A DNA stretch of 10,174 nt from CAZTAK01 sp964611585 (lineage in GTDB: Bacteria; Pseudomonadota; Alphaproteobacteria; SHVP01): NCBI GenBank assembly GCA_964611585.1, contig CAZTAK010000075.1:1-10174 (forward strand), written 5' to 3'. The translations under genes and the position numbers were made by a program. Positions 1-6,846 of this stretch are shown in pieces (position 1 is the first letter of the stretch; each line of letters opens with the position of its first letter). Below the pieces are notes generated by a model that was not told the origin of the DNA, made no database searches, and was given only the letters and a program-made list of their open reading frames with translations.

Positions 1-41
1 GCCTAAATTCGTTTCCTTTCGATGGTGACGCACCGGATCTA

Positions 42-58
42 GTGCGCGCGGCGCGCAC
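42..58. repeat. GC-only inverted repeat in the trpEG leader (palindrome 1)
   Basis: GTGCGCGC (42-49) and GCGCGCAC (51-58) are exact reverse complements around one central G. As RNA this could form a hairpin with a slightly opened loop; as DNA it is a near-perfect dyad. It lies 88-104 bases before the trpEG start. No T-run follows it, so it is not a convincing intrinsic terminator. Its GGCGCGC (50-56) can also pair with GCGCGCC inside the second palindrome (105-111), so alternative folds are possible. Function unknown. Confidence 0.5.
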
Positions 59-92
59 CTGCGCCCGCTTCTTCACATTTCAGGCAGGATTG

Positions 93-121
93 GGGACCGG
101 CACGGCGCGCCGTGCCGTCCC
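93..121. repeat. Strong hairpin in the trpEG leader (palindrome 2)
   Basis: GGCACGGCGCGCCGTGCC (99-116) is an 18-base perfect palindrome. The pairing extends outward by C98-G117 and, past a bulged C97, by GGGA (93-96) with TCCC (118-121). The outer right arm is the first of three tandem copies of GTCCC (117-131). The structure ends 11 bases before the purine-rich ribosome-binding stretch of trpEG. It could be an operator, part of an attenuator, or an mRNA-stabilising stem. I see no Trp-codon-rich leader peptide here, so classical trpL-type attenuation is not supported. Confidence 0.55.
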
Positions 122-145
122 GTCCCGTCCCGGGAAAGAAAAGGC

Positions 146-2296
146 ATGGACATGCGATTCAAAACCCGGTCGGGCATTACGGTAGCCCGCCGCGAGGTCG
201 AACTCGATTACCGCGCCGGCATCGGCGATCTCATCGACCGGCTCGATACCGAACGCGGCGTATTTCTCTCTTCAGGCATCGAATTCCCCGACCGCTACTC
301 GCGCTGGGACATGGGCGTCGTCAACCCGCCGCTGGAACTGACCGCGCGCGGGCACGATGTCACCGTGCGCGCCCTCAACGAAAAAGGGGAAAAGTGGCTT
401 ACGATCCTGGCGCCGGTTCTGGCTGGCGGGGACGACACGAAAGTCGCGGCGCAGTCGGAACGGCGCCTCGATCTCAAGATCGAAATCTCCGAACGCGTCT
501 TCGCTGAAGAAGAGCGCAGCCTGCAACCTTCGGCGCTGTCGCCCGTGCGCCGGCTGATCGAAGATTTCGCGGGCCTCGAGGACGGTTTCTTCGGGTTCTA
601 CGGCGCCTTCGGCTACGACCTGATTCTTCAGTTCGATCCGATTCCGTTGTCGCTTGCGCGCGAAGACCACCAGCGCGACCTGCATCTGTATCTTCCCGAT
701 GCCGTCCACCTGGTGGACCGGCGCAAGGAACGGGCGTTCCGTTACGACTTCGACCTCGAGGGTTCGGGTGTCACGTCGGTCGGCGCAGAAACCGAGCCGT
801 TCGATGCCAAGCTTCCGGCGGCGGCAGGCGCAACCGGCACGGTCGAAACCGATCTCTCGGATGAGCGCTATGCCGAAATGGTCGATGCGGCGCGCAAGCT
901 CATGCACGCGGGCGACATCTTCGAGGTCGTGCTGTCGCGGCGGTTTACGGCGTCCTTTGGCGGCAAAGCGTCGGACCTGTTCCGGACCATGCAACGGATC
1001 AATCCCAGTCCTTACGAATTCCTGATTCAGTTGGGCGACGAACAGTTGATCGGCGCGTCGCCGGAAATGTTCGTCCGCATCGAAGGGCGGCGGGTCGAAT
1101 CCTGTCCGATCTCGGGCACTGTCCGGCGCGGGCGCAACCCGATGGAAGACGCGGAACACATTCGCGCACTCTACAATTCCGACAAGGACGAGGTCGAGCT
1201 GACGATGTGCACCGACGTCGACCGCAACGACAAGTCGCGCATCTGCGAACCGGGTTCGATCCGGCTGTTGGGCCGCCGGTTGATCGAACGCTATGCCGGG
1301 TTGTTTCACACCGTCGATCACGTCGAGGGAATCTTGCGCGAGGGTTTTACCGGCATCGACGCCTTCCTCAGCCACATGTGGGCAGTGACTTTGACCGGCG
1401 CGCCGAAGAAAAACGCCGTGCGGATCATCGAAGACATGGAAGCCTCGTCGCGCGGTTGGTACGGCGGCGCGATCGGGGCGTTGCTGCTCAACGGCGCCGT
1501 CAACACCGGCATCACCATCCGGACGGTATACCTGCGCGACGGTGCCGCCGAGTACCGGGCCGGGGCGACGCTGGTCTACGATTCGATCGGTGCCGACGAG
1601 GCCGAAGAAACACGCACCAAGGCGACGGCGTTCTTCCGCGTTCTCGATCCCGGGGACGCGGCGACCGAGTCGAAACCTGCGCCCGCCGCGCGCGCTGTCT
1701 CCGGCCCGCGGGTAGTGATGATCGACAACGAGGATTCCTTCGTTCACACGCTGGCGGATTATTTCCGTCAGGCCGGCGCCGAGGTCTCGACCTACCGCTT
1801 CGGCGTACCGCTGGATACGGTGTTGGCGGCGGGCCCGGCGCTGGTCATGCATTCGCCGGGGCCGAGCTGGCCGGAACAGTTCGGCGTCCCCGATCTGGTC
1901 CGCAGTTTGGCCGACGCCGGGGTGCCTCAGTTCGGCGTCTGCCTCGGTTTGCAAGGAATCGTGGAGGCCTTCGGCGGCGCCCTCGCGGTCATGACCGTCC
2001 CCCACCACGGCAAACGCTGGTCGGTGCACCACGGCGGCCGCGGCCTGTTCGCGGGCGTGCCCGATCCGTGCGAAGCCGGCGCCTACCATTCCCTGGTGGC
2101 GGTGCGCGACAAGATTCCCGAGGTTCTCGATGTGACCGCGTGGACTGACGACGGCCTGGTCATGGCGATACGCCACCGCGAACTGCCAATTCAGGCGGTG
2201 CAATTTCACCCCGAATCGATCCTCTCGATGCGGGGCGATGCAGGCCACCTCATTGTCGCCAATGCCTTGCGGGAACTGACCGGCGGATACGCCTGA
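146..2296 (+). CDS. trpEG: Fused anthranilate synthase, TrpE(G) (component I + glutamine amidotransferase)
   Basis: This is the first committed enzyme of tryptophan synthesis, converting chorismate and glutamine to anthranilate in the cytoplasm. Residues 1-230 are the TrpE N-terminal domain. Residues about 235-505 are the chorismate-binding domain, with CPISGT at 320-325 and later DVDRNDKSR, HTVDHVEG and TLTGAPKK. After a short Ala/Pro-rich linker, residues 522-713 form a class I glutamine amidotransferase: nucleophile Cys599 in GVCLGLQG, then His688 and Glu690 in QFHPES. All catalytic residues are present, and 716 aa is near the usual size of the alphaproteobacterial fused enzyme. The ATG at 146 is chosen because the purine-rich stretch GGGAAAGAAAAGG (132-144) lies just upstream; the ATG at 152 is the only close alternative. 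The N-terminal FLSS (40-43) sits roughly where TrpE enzymes bind feedback tryptophan. A hydrolase gene follows after 13 bases. Confidence 0.97.
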   Translation: MDMRFKTRSGITVARREVELDYRAGIGDLIDRLDTERGVFLSSGIEFPDRYSRWDMGVVNPPLELTARGHDVTVRALNEKGEKWLTILAPVLAGGDDTKVAAQSERRLDLKIEISERVFAEEERSLQPSALSPVRRLIEDFAGLEDGFFGFYGAFGYDLILQFDPIPLSLAREDHQRDLHLYLPDAVHLVDRRKERAFRYDFDLEGSGVTSVGAETEPFDAKLPAAAGATGTVETDLSDERYAEMVDAARKLMHAGDIFEVVLSRRFTASFGGKASDLFRTMQRINPSPYEFLIQLGDEQLIGASPEMFVRIEGRRVESCPISGTVRRGRNPMEDAEHIRALYNSDKDEVELTMCTDVDRNDKSRICEPGSIRLLGRRLIERYAGLFHTVDHVEGILREGFTGIDAFLSHMWAVTLTGAPKKNAVRIIEDMEASSRGWYGGAIGALLLNGAVNTGITIRTVYLRDGAAEYRAGATLVYDSIGADEAEETRTKATAFFRVLDPGDAATESKPAPAARAVSGPRVVMIDNEDSFVHTLADYFRQAGAEVSTYRFGVPLDTVLAAGPALVMHSPGPSWPEQFGVPDLVRSLADAGVPQFGVCLGLQGIVEAFGGALAVMTVPHHGKRWSVHHGGRGLFAGVPDPCEAGAYHSLVAVRDKIPEVLDVTAWTDDGLVMAIRHRELPIQAVQFHPESILSMRGDAGHLIVANALRELTGGYA

Positions 2297-2309
2297 CCCG
2301 AGGGCGCCG

Positions 2310-2933
2310 ATGGACCCGGAATTCCTGATCGACGGGCCGGACGGCGGAACGACGGTTGTTCTTGCCCACGGCGCCGGCGCGGCGATGGATTCACCGTTCA
2401 TGGAAACCGTGGCCTGGGGACTGGCGGGCGCCGGCTTTCGCGTCGTGCGGTTCGAGTTTCCCTATATGCGGGCCCGCCGCACCGAAGGCAAACGGCCCGG
2501 CCCCAACCGCGCCCCGGTTCTGATCGACACCTGGAAAGAGGTTATCGCCGGTTTCGGTCCGCCGGCGCGCCTCATCATCGGCGGCAAGTCGATGGGCGGG
2601 CGGATCGCCAGTTTGATTGCCGACGAATCGGGCGTGCGCGGTCTGATTTGTCTCGGCTACCCGTTTCATCCGCCGGGGAAGCCCGAGCGCACGCGCACCG
2701 AACACCTGGCGGCCCTGGCGACGCCGACGCTGATATTACAGGGAACGCGCGACCGGCTCGGAATGCCGGACGAGGTGTCGCGGTACGCGCTGTCGCCGGA
2801 AATATCGCTGCACTGGCTCGAGGCCGGAGATCACAGTTTCAAACCGACCAAAGCCTCGGGCCGAACCGAAACCGAGAACCTTGAGGAAGCAATCGCCGCC
2901 GCCGCGGCGTTCGTGAACGGCCTGGCGGCCTAA
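2310..2933 (+). CDS. Alpha/beta hydrolase, KANL3/Tex30-like (dienelactone-hydrolase-type fold)
   Basis: A 207-aa cytoplasmic alpha/beta hydrolase with no signal peptide. The opening strand and oxyanion region read VLAHGAGAAMDSPF (17-30). The nucleophile elbow is GGKSMGG with Ser94, the likely acid is Asp148 in QGTRDRLG, and the likely base is His175 in GDHSF, so the triad looks intact. GYPFHPPGKPE (116-126), right after the central strand, is typical of the KANL3/Tex30-like family. The substrate is not known. The ATG at 2310 has GAGGG (2300-2304) at a plausible spacing. It begins 13 bases after trpEG, which suggests co-transcription, although no role in tryptophan synthesis is established. 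The stop overlaps the convergent TerB gene by 4 bases. Confidence 0.85.
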   Translation: MDPEFLIDGPDGGTTVVLAHGAGAAMDSPFMETVAWGLAGAGFRVVRFEFPYMRARRTEGKRPGPNRAPVLIDTWKEVIAGFGPPARLIIGGKSMGGRIASLIADESGVRGLICLGYPFHPPGKPERTRTEHLAALATPTLILQGTRDRLGMPDEVSRYALSPEISLHWLEAGDHSFKPTKASGRTETENLEEAIAAAAAFVNGLAA

Positions 2934-3328
2934 AGCGTCGCGTGGCGGGCCCGCGCACCGCGTTCGATCGCGGCCGCCGTCAGCCGGTCCACGTCCAGAC
3001 GGTGGCGCAGGAACTCCAGCAATCTGATTTCTTCCGGATTCAGGCGGCCATCGGTTGCGGCGATGTCGCAGGCAAGTGCATAGGCGGTCTCGCGAAGGTG
3101 TTCCGGCAGGGAACCGGCGACTACTTCGATGACCGCGTCTAGTCCGTTCTTCTGGCCCAGAATCTCGGCGCAATCCTCGGCCAGCTGGGGCAGCAATTCC
3201 GGGTTGAAATCGCGAAAGACGGGCAGAATTCGGACCATTTCGCCCATCGTGAACAGCTCGCGGTCGGTCATGTCGCTGTCCGCGGCTGAAACCAGAACCA
3301 TGACGTAAACAAGTGCAGTGTGCTCCAT
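2930..3328 (-). CDS. TerB-family small acidic protein
   Basis: A 132-aa, mostly helical protein with two similar halves. The acidic ADSDMTDRE (16-24) sits near the N-terminus and ATDGRLNPEE (91-100) near the C-terminus. This paired D-x-D/D-G plus E pattern, each followed by an amphipathic helix, is characteristic of the TerB (tellurite-resistance B-like) fold, where the acidic loops are proposed to bind a divalent metal. Stand-alone TerB proteins are widespread and usually have no demonstrated link to tellurite; no other ter gene is present here. The start at 3328 is supported by GGAG five bases upstream on the minus strand. The gene converges on the hydrolase with a 4-base overlap and diverges from lysyl-tRNA synthetase. 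Physiological role unknown. Confidence 0.83.
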   Translation of the reverse strand: MEHTALVYVMVLVSAADSDMTDRELFTMGEMVRILPVFRDFNPELLPQLAEDCAEILGQKNGLDAVIEVVAGSLPEHLRETAYALACDIAATDGRLNPEEIRLLEFLRHRLDVDRLTAAAIERGARARHATL

Positions 3329-3444
3329 GCCGCTCCATTCCCGGTAGGTGCCGAATTTCGCCGCACCATAGGGGCGCGCCCAGGCCCCGGCAAGGGCCTT
3401 GTCCGGTCTTCAATCCGGCCCGTCATGCTAGGATGGCGGCGCCG

Positions 3445-3473
3445 TTGACCGGCCCGCGTCGTCTCAGTACGGT
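3445..3473 (+). promoter_or_regulatory. Weak candidate promoter for lysK
   Basis: TTGACC (3445-3450) matches five of six bases of the sigma-70 -35 consensus. TACGGT (3468-3473) lies 17 bases downstream as a poor -10 (three of six bases). Transcription would begin about 20-25 bases before the lysK ATG. The pairing is suggestive only because of the spacing and position in a divergent spacer. The rest of the spacer (3329-3502) holds a 6-bp GC stem, AGGCCC (3382-3387) with GGGCCT (3394-3399), of unknown role. Confidence 0.3.
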
Positions 3474-3502
3474 GCCCGCCCCTTCGTCCCCGAACCGCCG
3501 CC

Positions 3503-5116
3503 ATGACCACCAGATTTGCCGACACCCCGAGGGCCTGGCCGTTCCAGGAGGCGCAGAAGCTGCTCGACCGCTATCGCGGCAAGGCGCCGGGCAAGGGCCC
3601 GGACAAGGGTTATGTCCTGTTCGAAACCGGCTATGGCCCGTCGGGACTGCCGCACGTCGGCACGTTCGGCGAGGTGGCGCGCACCACCATGGTGAGACAT
3701 GTCTTTTCGGCGCTGTCTGACGTTCCGACGCGGCTGTTTGCCTTTTCCGACGACATGGACGGACTGCGCAAGGTGCCCGACAACGTCCCCAACCGCGACA
3801 TGCTGGCGCAACACCTCGGCATTCCGCTGACCGCGGTGCCCGACCCGTTTGAGACCCACGAGAGTTTCGGCCAGCACAACAATGCGCGGCTGCAGGCGTT
3901 CCTCGATCAATTCGGGTTCGACTACGAATTCAAGAGTTCGACCGAGTGCTACCGCAGCGGTAAATTCGACGAAACACTGCTGCTGGTATTGCGGCATTAC
4001 GATAAAATCACGGATGTAATCCTGCCGACGCTCGGCGCCGAACGCCGCGCCACCTACAGCCCGTTCCTGCCGCTGTGCGTGAGAACCGGGCGCGTATTGC
4101 AGGTGCCGGTTATCGAACGCAACGAAAACGCCGGCACCATCGTCTATCAGGACGAAGACGGATCACGCATCGAAACGCCGGTGACGGGCGGGCACTGCAA
4201 ATTGCAATGGAAGGCCGACTGGGCGATGCGCTGGCGCGCGCTCGACGTGGACTACGAAATGTCGGGGAAGGACCTGATCGATTCGGTGCGGCTCTCCAGC
4301 CGAATCTGCAAGGTCCTCGGCGCGCGCCCACCGGAAACCTATATTTACGAGCTGTTCCTCGACGAAGACGGCGAAAAGATTTCAAAGTCGCGCGGCAACG
4401 GTATTTCAATCGAAGAGTGGCTGACCTACGCCTCGGCGGAAAGTCTGTCCCTTTTTATGTACCAGTCGCCGCGCAAGGCGAAGCGCCTCTACTTCGATGT
4501 GATCCCGCGCACGGTCGATGACTACATTACGTTCCTCGGAAAATACCGGGAACAGGACAGCGCCACGCGGGCCGAAAATCCGGTCTGGCATATTCATGCG
4601 GGCGAGCCGCCGGCCGAAGGGGTGCCGCTTTCGTTTGCGGTTCTGCTCAACCTGGCGGCGGTCTGCAATACCGAAGACGAGGCCGTGCTGTGGGGGTTCA
4701 TCGCCCGCTACGCTAAAAGCGCGACGCCTGAAAACCATCCCCTGCTCGACCGGCTGGTCGGGCACGCGATCGCCTACTACCGGGATTTCGTCAAGCCCGC
4801 AAAGCAATACCGCACGCCGGAGACAGGCGAACGCGAGGCGCTTTCCGACTTGATGGAAGTGCTGCGAAGCCTGGCCCCGGATTCGGACGCCGAGGCGATC
4901 CAGACGCAGATCTACGAAGTCGGCAAGCGCCACAATTTTGAGAATCTGCGCGACTGGTTCCGTGCGCTTTACGAAATCCTGTTCGGGCAAAGCCAGGGCC
5001 CGCGCATGGGTTCGTTCGTCGCGCTCTACGGCATCGGCGGTTTCTGCGTCATGATCGAGCGGGTGCTGGCGGGCGAGCCGCCGGTGGAGGACGGGCCCGC
5101 CGCAGAGACGGTCTGA
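3503..5116 (+). CDS. lysK: Class I lysyl-tRNA synthetase (LysK)
   Basis: This enzyme charges tRNA-Lys with lysine in an ATP-dependent reaction. It is the class I (Rossmann-fold, archaeal-type) enzyme and is unrelated to the class II LysS/LysU of most bacteria. The HIGH-equivalent signature is HVGT at 51-54 within GPSGLPHVGTFGE, and the KMSKS loop is KISKS at 292-296 followed by RGNGIS. The C-terminal part, from about residue 320, begins SLFMYQSPRKAKRLYFDV and continues as the helical anticodon-binding region. At 537 aa it is normal length and shows no break. No Shine-Dalgarno sequence is visible before the ATG (the preceding bases are pyrimidine- and C-rich). The stop lies 25 bases from the convergent aminotransferase stop; in that gap, CGGCG (5119-5123) can pair with CGCCG (5129-5133), but there is no T-run. 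Confidence 0.97.
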   Translation: MTTRFADTPRAWPFQEAQKLLDRYRGKAPGKGPDKGYVLFETGYGPSGLPHVGTFGEVARTTMVRHVFSALSDVPTRLFAFSDDMDGLRKVPDNVPNRDMLAQHLGIPLTAVPDPFETHESFGQHNNARLQAFLDQFGFDYEFKSSTECYRSGKFDETLLLVLRHYDKITDVILPTLGAERRATYSPFLPLCVRTGRVLQVPVIERNENAGTIVYQDEDGSRIETPVTGGHCKLQWKADWAMRWRALDVDYEMSGKDLIDSVRLSSRICKVLGARPPETYIYELFLDEDGEKISKSRGNGISIEEWLTYASAESLSLFMYQSPRKAKRLYFDVIPRTVDDYITFLGKYREQDSATRAENPVWHIHAGEPPAEGVPLSFAVLLNLAAVCNTEDEAVLWGFIARYAKSATPENHPLLDRLVGHAIAYYRDFVKPAKQYRTPETGEREALSDLMEVLRSLAPDSDAEAIQTQIYEVGKRHNFENLRDWFRALYEILFGQSQGPRMGSFVALYGIGGFCVMIERVLAGEPPVEDGPAAETV

Positions 5117-5141
5117 ACCGGCGGGTCACGCCGCGGCGGGG

Positions 5142-5990
5142 TCAGAAAACGCTGAAGTCCTTGGCGAATTCGAAGTAGAGATCGTAGGCCTTGCGAGCCA
5201 CCGGACCCGGCTGCAGGTCGCGGTCTTCAAGGCGGATGACCGGCGAAACTTTGGTGTAGTTGCCGGTGCTGAAGACCTCGTCGGCGGTCAGGACGTCGCC
5301 GACGCCGAGGGCGCGTTCGACCACCTCTTCACCAGCCTCGCGCAGCAGCGCCATGATTCGTCTGCGCGTTATTCCGGCAAGAAAAGTTCCGTTTTCAGCG
5401 GGCGTATGCACGACGCCGTCCTGTGCGATCCAAAGGTTGGCGGTCGCGAACTCGGCGACGTTGCCGTTGGGATCGAGGATCACCGCGTTGTCGAAGCCCC
5501 GGTCTTCCGCTTCGCGAAGCGCCCTTGCACTGTTGGGATAGAGGCAAGAGGCCTTGGCGTCGGTCGGCGCCATGTCGCGCGCCGGCCGGCGGCGCGTTGA
5601 GATACACGCGCCAAAGCCCTTGAACCCCTTTAGCGGCGTCTCGTACACCGCCAGCACGAACCGTGTCGAATCCGGGTCCGGATTGATGAACCCTTCCTCG
5701 GCATAGAATGCGGGCCGGATGTAAAGGTCGATTTCGGGGGGCAGGCGGCGCACCGCTTCGCGGCACAGGTCTTCGATTTCCCCGGCGCTGTGGGTCGGTG
5801 CGAGTCCCATCGCCAATGCCGATTGAATCAGACGGGCGCAATGCAAATCGAGATCGGGAACCAGTCCATGGATTGCGCGGGCGCCGTCGAACGCCACCGA
5901 CGACATCCAGAAGGCATGATCCATCGGTCCGATAAGACGCGGGTTCTCGTCGAACCATTCGCCGTCCGTGTAATAAGTGCCGAGCGTCAT
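5142..5990 (-). CDS. Class IV PLP aminotransferase, branched-chain (IlvE)-like
   Basis: A 282-aa fold-type IV PLP enzyme, the group that includes branched-chain amino acid aminotransferase, D-amino acid aminotransferase and aminodeoxychorismate lyase. SSVAFDGARAIHG (30-42) corresponds to the conserved N-terminal block of branched-chain enzymes. Lys146, in TDAKASCLYPNSA, is the expected Schiff-base lysine. Glu180, in VAEFATANLW, should contact the pyridine nitrogen, and FLAGITRRRI supplies the PLP phosphate cup. The most likely reaction is reversible transamination between 2-oxoglutarate and leucine, isoleucine or valine, but substrate choice in this family is hard to read from sequence, so no symbol is given. 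It lies 40 bases downstream of the S24 repressor on the same strand and may be co-transcribed with it. No clear Shine-Dalgarno sequence precedes the ATG. Confidence 0.9.
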   Translation of the reverse strand: MTLGTYYTDGEWFDENPRLIGPMDHAFWMSSVAFDGARAIHGLVPDLDLHCARLIQSALAMGLAPTHSAGEIEDLCREAVRRLPPEIDLYIRPAFYAEEGFINPDPDSTRFVLAVYETPLKGFKGFGACISTRRRPARDMAPTDAKASCLYPNSARALREAEDRGFDNAVILDPNGNVAEFATANLWIAQDGVVHTPAENGTFLAGITRRRIMALLREAGEEVVERALGVGDVLTADEVFSTGNYTKVSPVIRLEDRDLQPGPVARKAYDLYFEFAKDFSVF

Positions 5991-6030
5991 GGCGACACCG
6001 ATGGCGGGGTACCCGCCTCGGCCGTGTCCC

Positions 6031-6660
6031 TCACTGGCTGGTCCACAGAATGCGGGCCATCCATTCGACCTCGCCGAGCGGAATGGTCCGGTCCGGGAAA
6101 TCCGGATTCAACGACGCCACGGTCATATCGTCCGGTGTTTTGCGGACCAGGTGTTTGGCCATCACTTCGCCGGCGCGGGTCTTCAGGACGATGCGGTCGC
6201 CGCGCTTGATCTTCGCGGCCGGTGAGACGATCAGCGTGTCGCCTTCCCGGTAGAGCGGCATCATGCTGTCGCCGGTGACGGTGAGGGCATAGGTGTCGGC
6301 ATCGCGGACCGCGGGGAAGGCGACTTCGTCCCAGCCGCTGCCGGCGGGGAACCCGGCGCCGTCGAAGAACCCGCGCTCTCCCGCTTGCGCGAACCCCAAA
6401 AGCGGAATCGTGCGCACGGCGGCCTCGGCGCCGTGGCGCACCAGCGCCCAGAAGTCGTCGAGCGTGTAGCCGGTCGCTTCGAGAATCTTGGCGATGCTTT
6501 CGGTCGAGGGCCAACGCAGACGCCCGTTCCTCGATTGCCGCTTTGAGACGTTGAAGGTCGTGGCATCGAGGCCGGCGCGTTTCGCAAGGCCCGACGGCGA
6601 CAGCCCGTTGTTTTCGGCCAGAAGGTCGATCGCGCGCCAGATTTGGGCATGAGTCAGCAT
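6031..6660 (-). CDS. HTH-S24 (LexA/CI-like) self-cleaving repressor
   Basis: A 209-aa protein with an N-terminal DNA-binding domain and a C-terminal S24 (LexA-type) peptidase domain. The helix-turn-helix spans about residues 18-40 (GLSPSGLAKRAGLDATTF). The linker carries FAQAGERGFFD, whose Ala93-Gly94 matches the Ala-Gly bond that LexA/CI proteins cut in themselves. The catalytic Ser132 lies in TGDSMMPLYREGD and the general-base Lys169 in EVMAKHL. All three elements are present, so autoproteolysis is plausible. The gene diverges from an SRAP gene across 186 bases containing GGAAT/ATTCC half-sites, and precedes an aminotransferase by 40 bases. The ATG at 6660 is used because it gives the full HTH domain; the open frame continues upstream only as a shadow of the SRAP gene. 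No Shine-Dalgarno sequence is seen. It differs from canonical LexA in its HTH, and could be an autoregulator or a prophage-derived regulator. Confidence 0.92.
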   Translation of the reverse strand: MLTHAQIWRAIDLLAENNGLSPSGLAKRAGLDATTFNVSKRQSRNGRLRWPSTESIAKILEATGYTLDDFWALVRHGAEAAVRTIPLLGFAQAGERGFFDGAGFPAGSGWDEVAFPAVRDADTYALTVTGDSMMPLYREGDTLIVSPAAKIKRGDRIVLKTRAGEVMAKHLVRKTPDDMTVASLNPDFPDRTIPLGEVEWMARILWTSQ

Positions 6661-6715
6661 GAGACTATTTTCATAGGTTGTACCCGGTTCGTCACGCCTT
6701 TTTTTCGTCCCCTCC

Positions 6716-6734
6716 GGAATGATTCCGAAGGAAT
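6716..6734. promoter_or_regulatory. Candidate operator: clustered GGAAT/ATTCC half-sites
   Basis: The spacer between the divergent repressor and SRAP genes contains GGAAT-G-ATTCC-GAA-GGAAT. It can be read as two overlapping dyads. One is CGGAAT-G-ATTCCG (6715-6727). The other is ATTCC-N3-GGAAT (6722-6734). Two further TTCC copies follow at 6741 and 6751, ten bases apart. The first dyad also contains a GATTC (6721-6725), a CcrM-type GANTC methylation site. S24-type repressors bind dyads near their own promoter, so this is the best operator candidate here. Binding is inferred, not shown. Confidence 0.5.
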
Positions 6735-6846
6735 GGCTGTTTCCAAGACTTTCCGGCAACCTCACAGCCAGGTCGCCAAGTTTTGAAGGGTCATGGGTAG
6801 AGGGTCCCGGTTGCAAGGGCGCGCCGGGCTCTGCACAGTCGCGGCT

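Noticed and set aside
1..6. GCC TAA as the end of an upstream gene
   Set aside because: Six bases cannot establish a reading frame.
1..145. A trpL-type leader peptide with consecutive Trp codons
   Set aside because: No run of TGG codons or short ORF with Trp residues is present in the leader.
272..2401. A 709-aa open frame on the minus strand opposite trpEG
   Set aside because: It mirrors the fused anthranilate synthase, has no recognisable domains, and is the usual antisense shadow of a GC-rich gene.
5118..5133. Bidirectional terminator between the convergent lysK and aminotransferase genes
   Set aside because: The stem is only 5 bp with a 5-base loop and there is no T-run on either strand, so it is mentioned in the lysK entry but not called.
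6677..6690. Possible alphaproteobacterial LexA box, GTTG-N6-GTTC, before the repressor
   Set aside because: The known box is GTTC-N7-GTTC; both spacing and one half-site are off.
6793..6846. Upstream ATG giving an 18-residue longer SRAP protein
   Set aside because: It would move the catalytic Cys away from position 2, and its GAAGGG is only two bases from the ATG.
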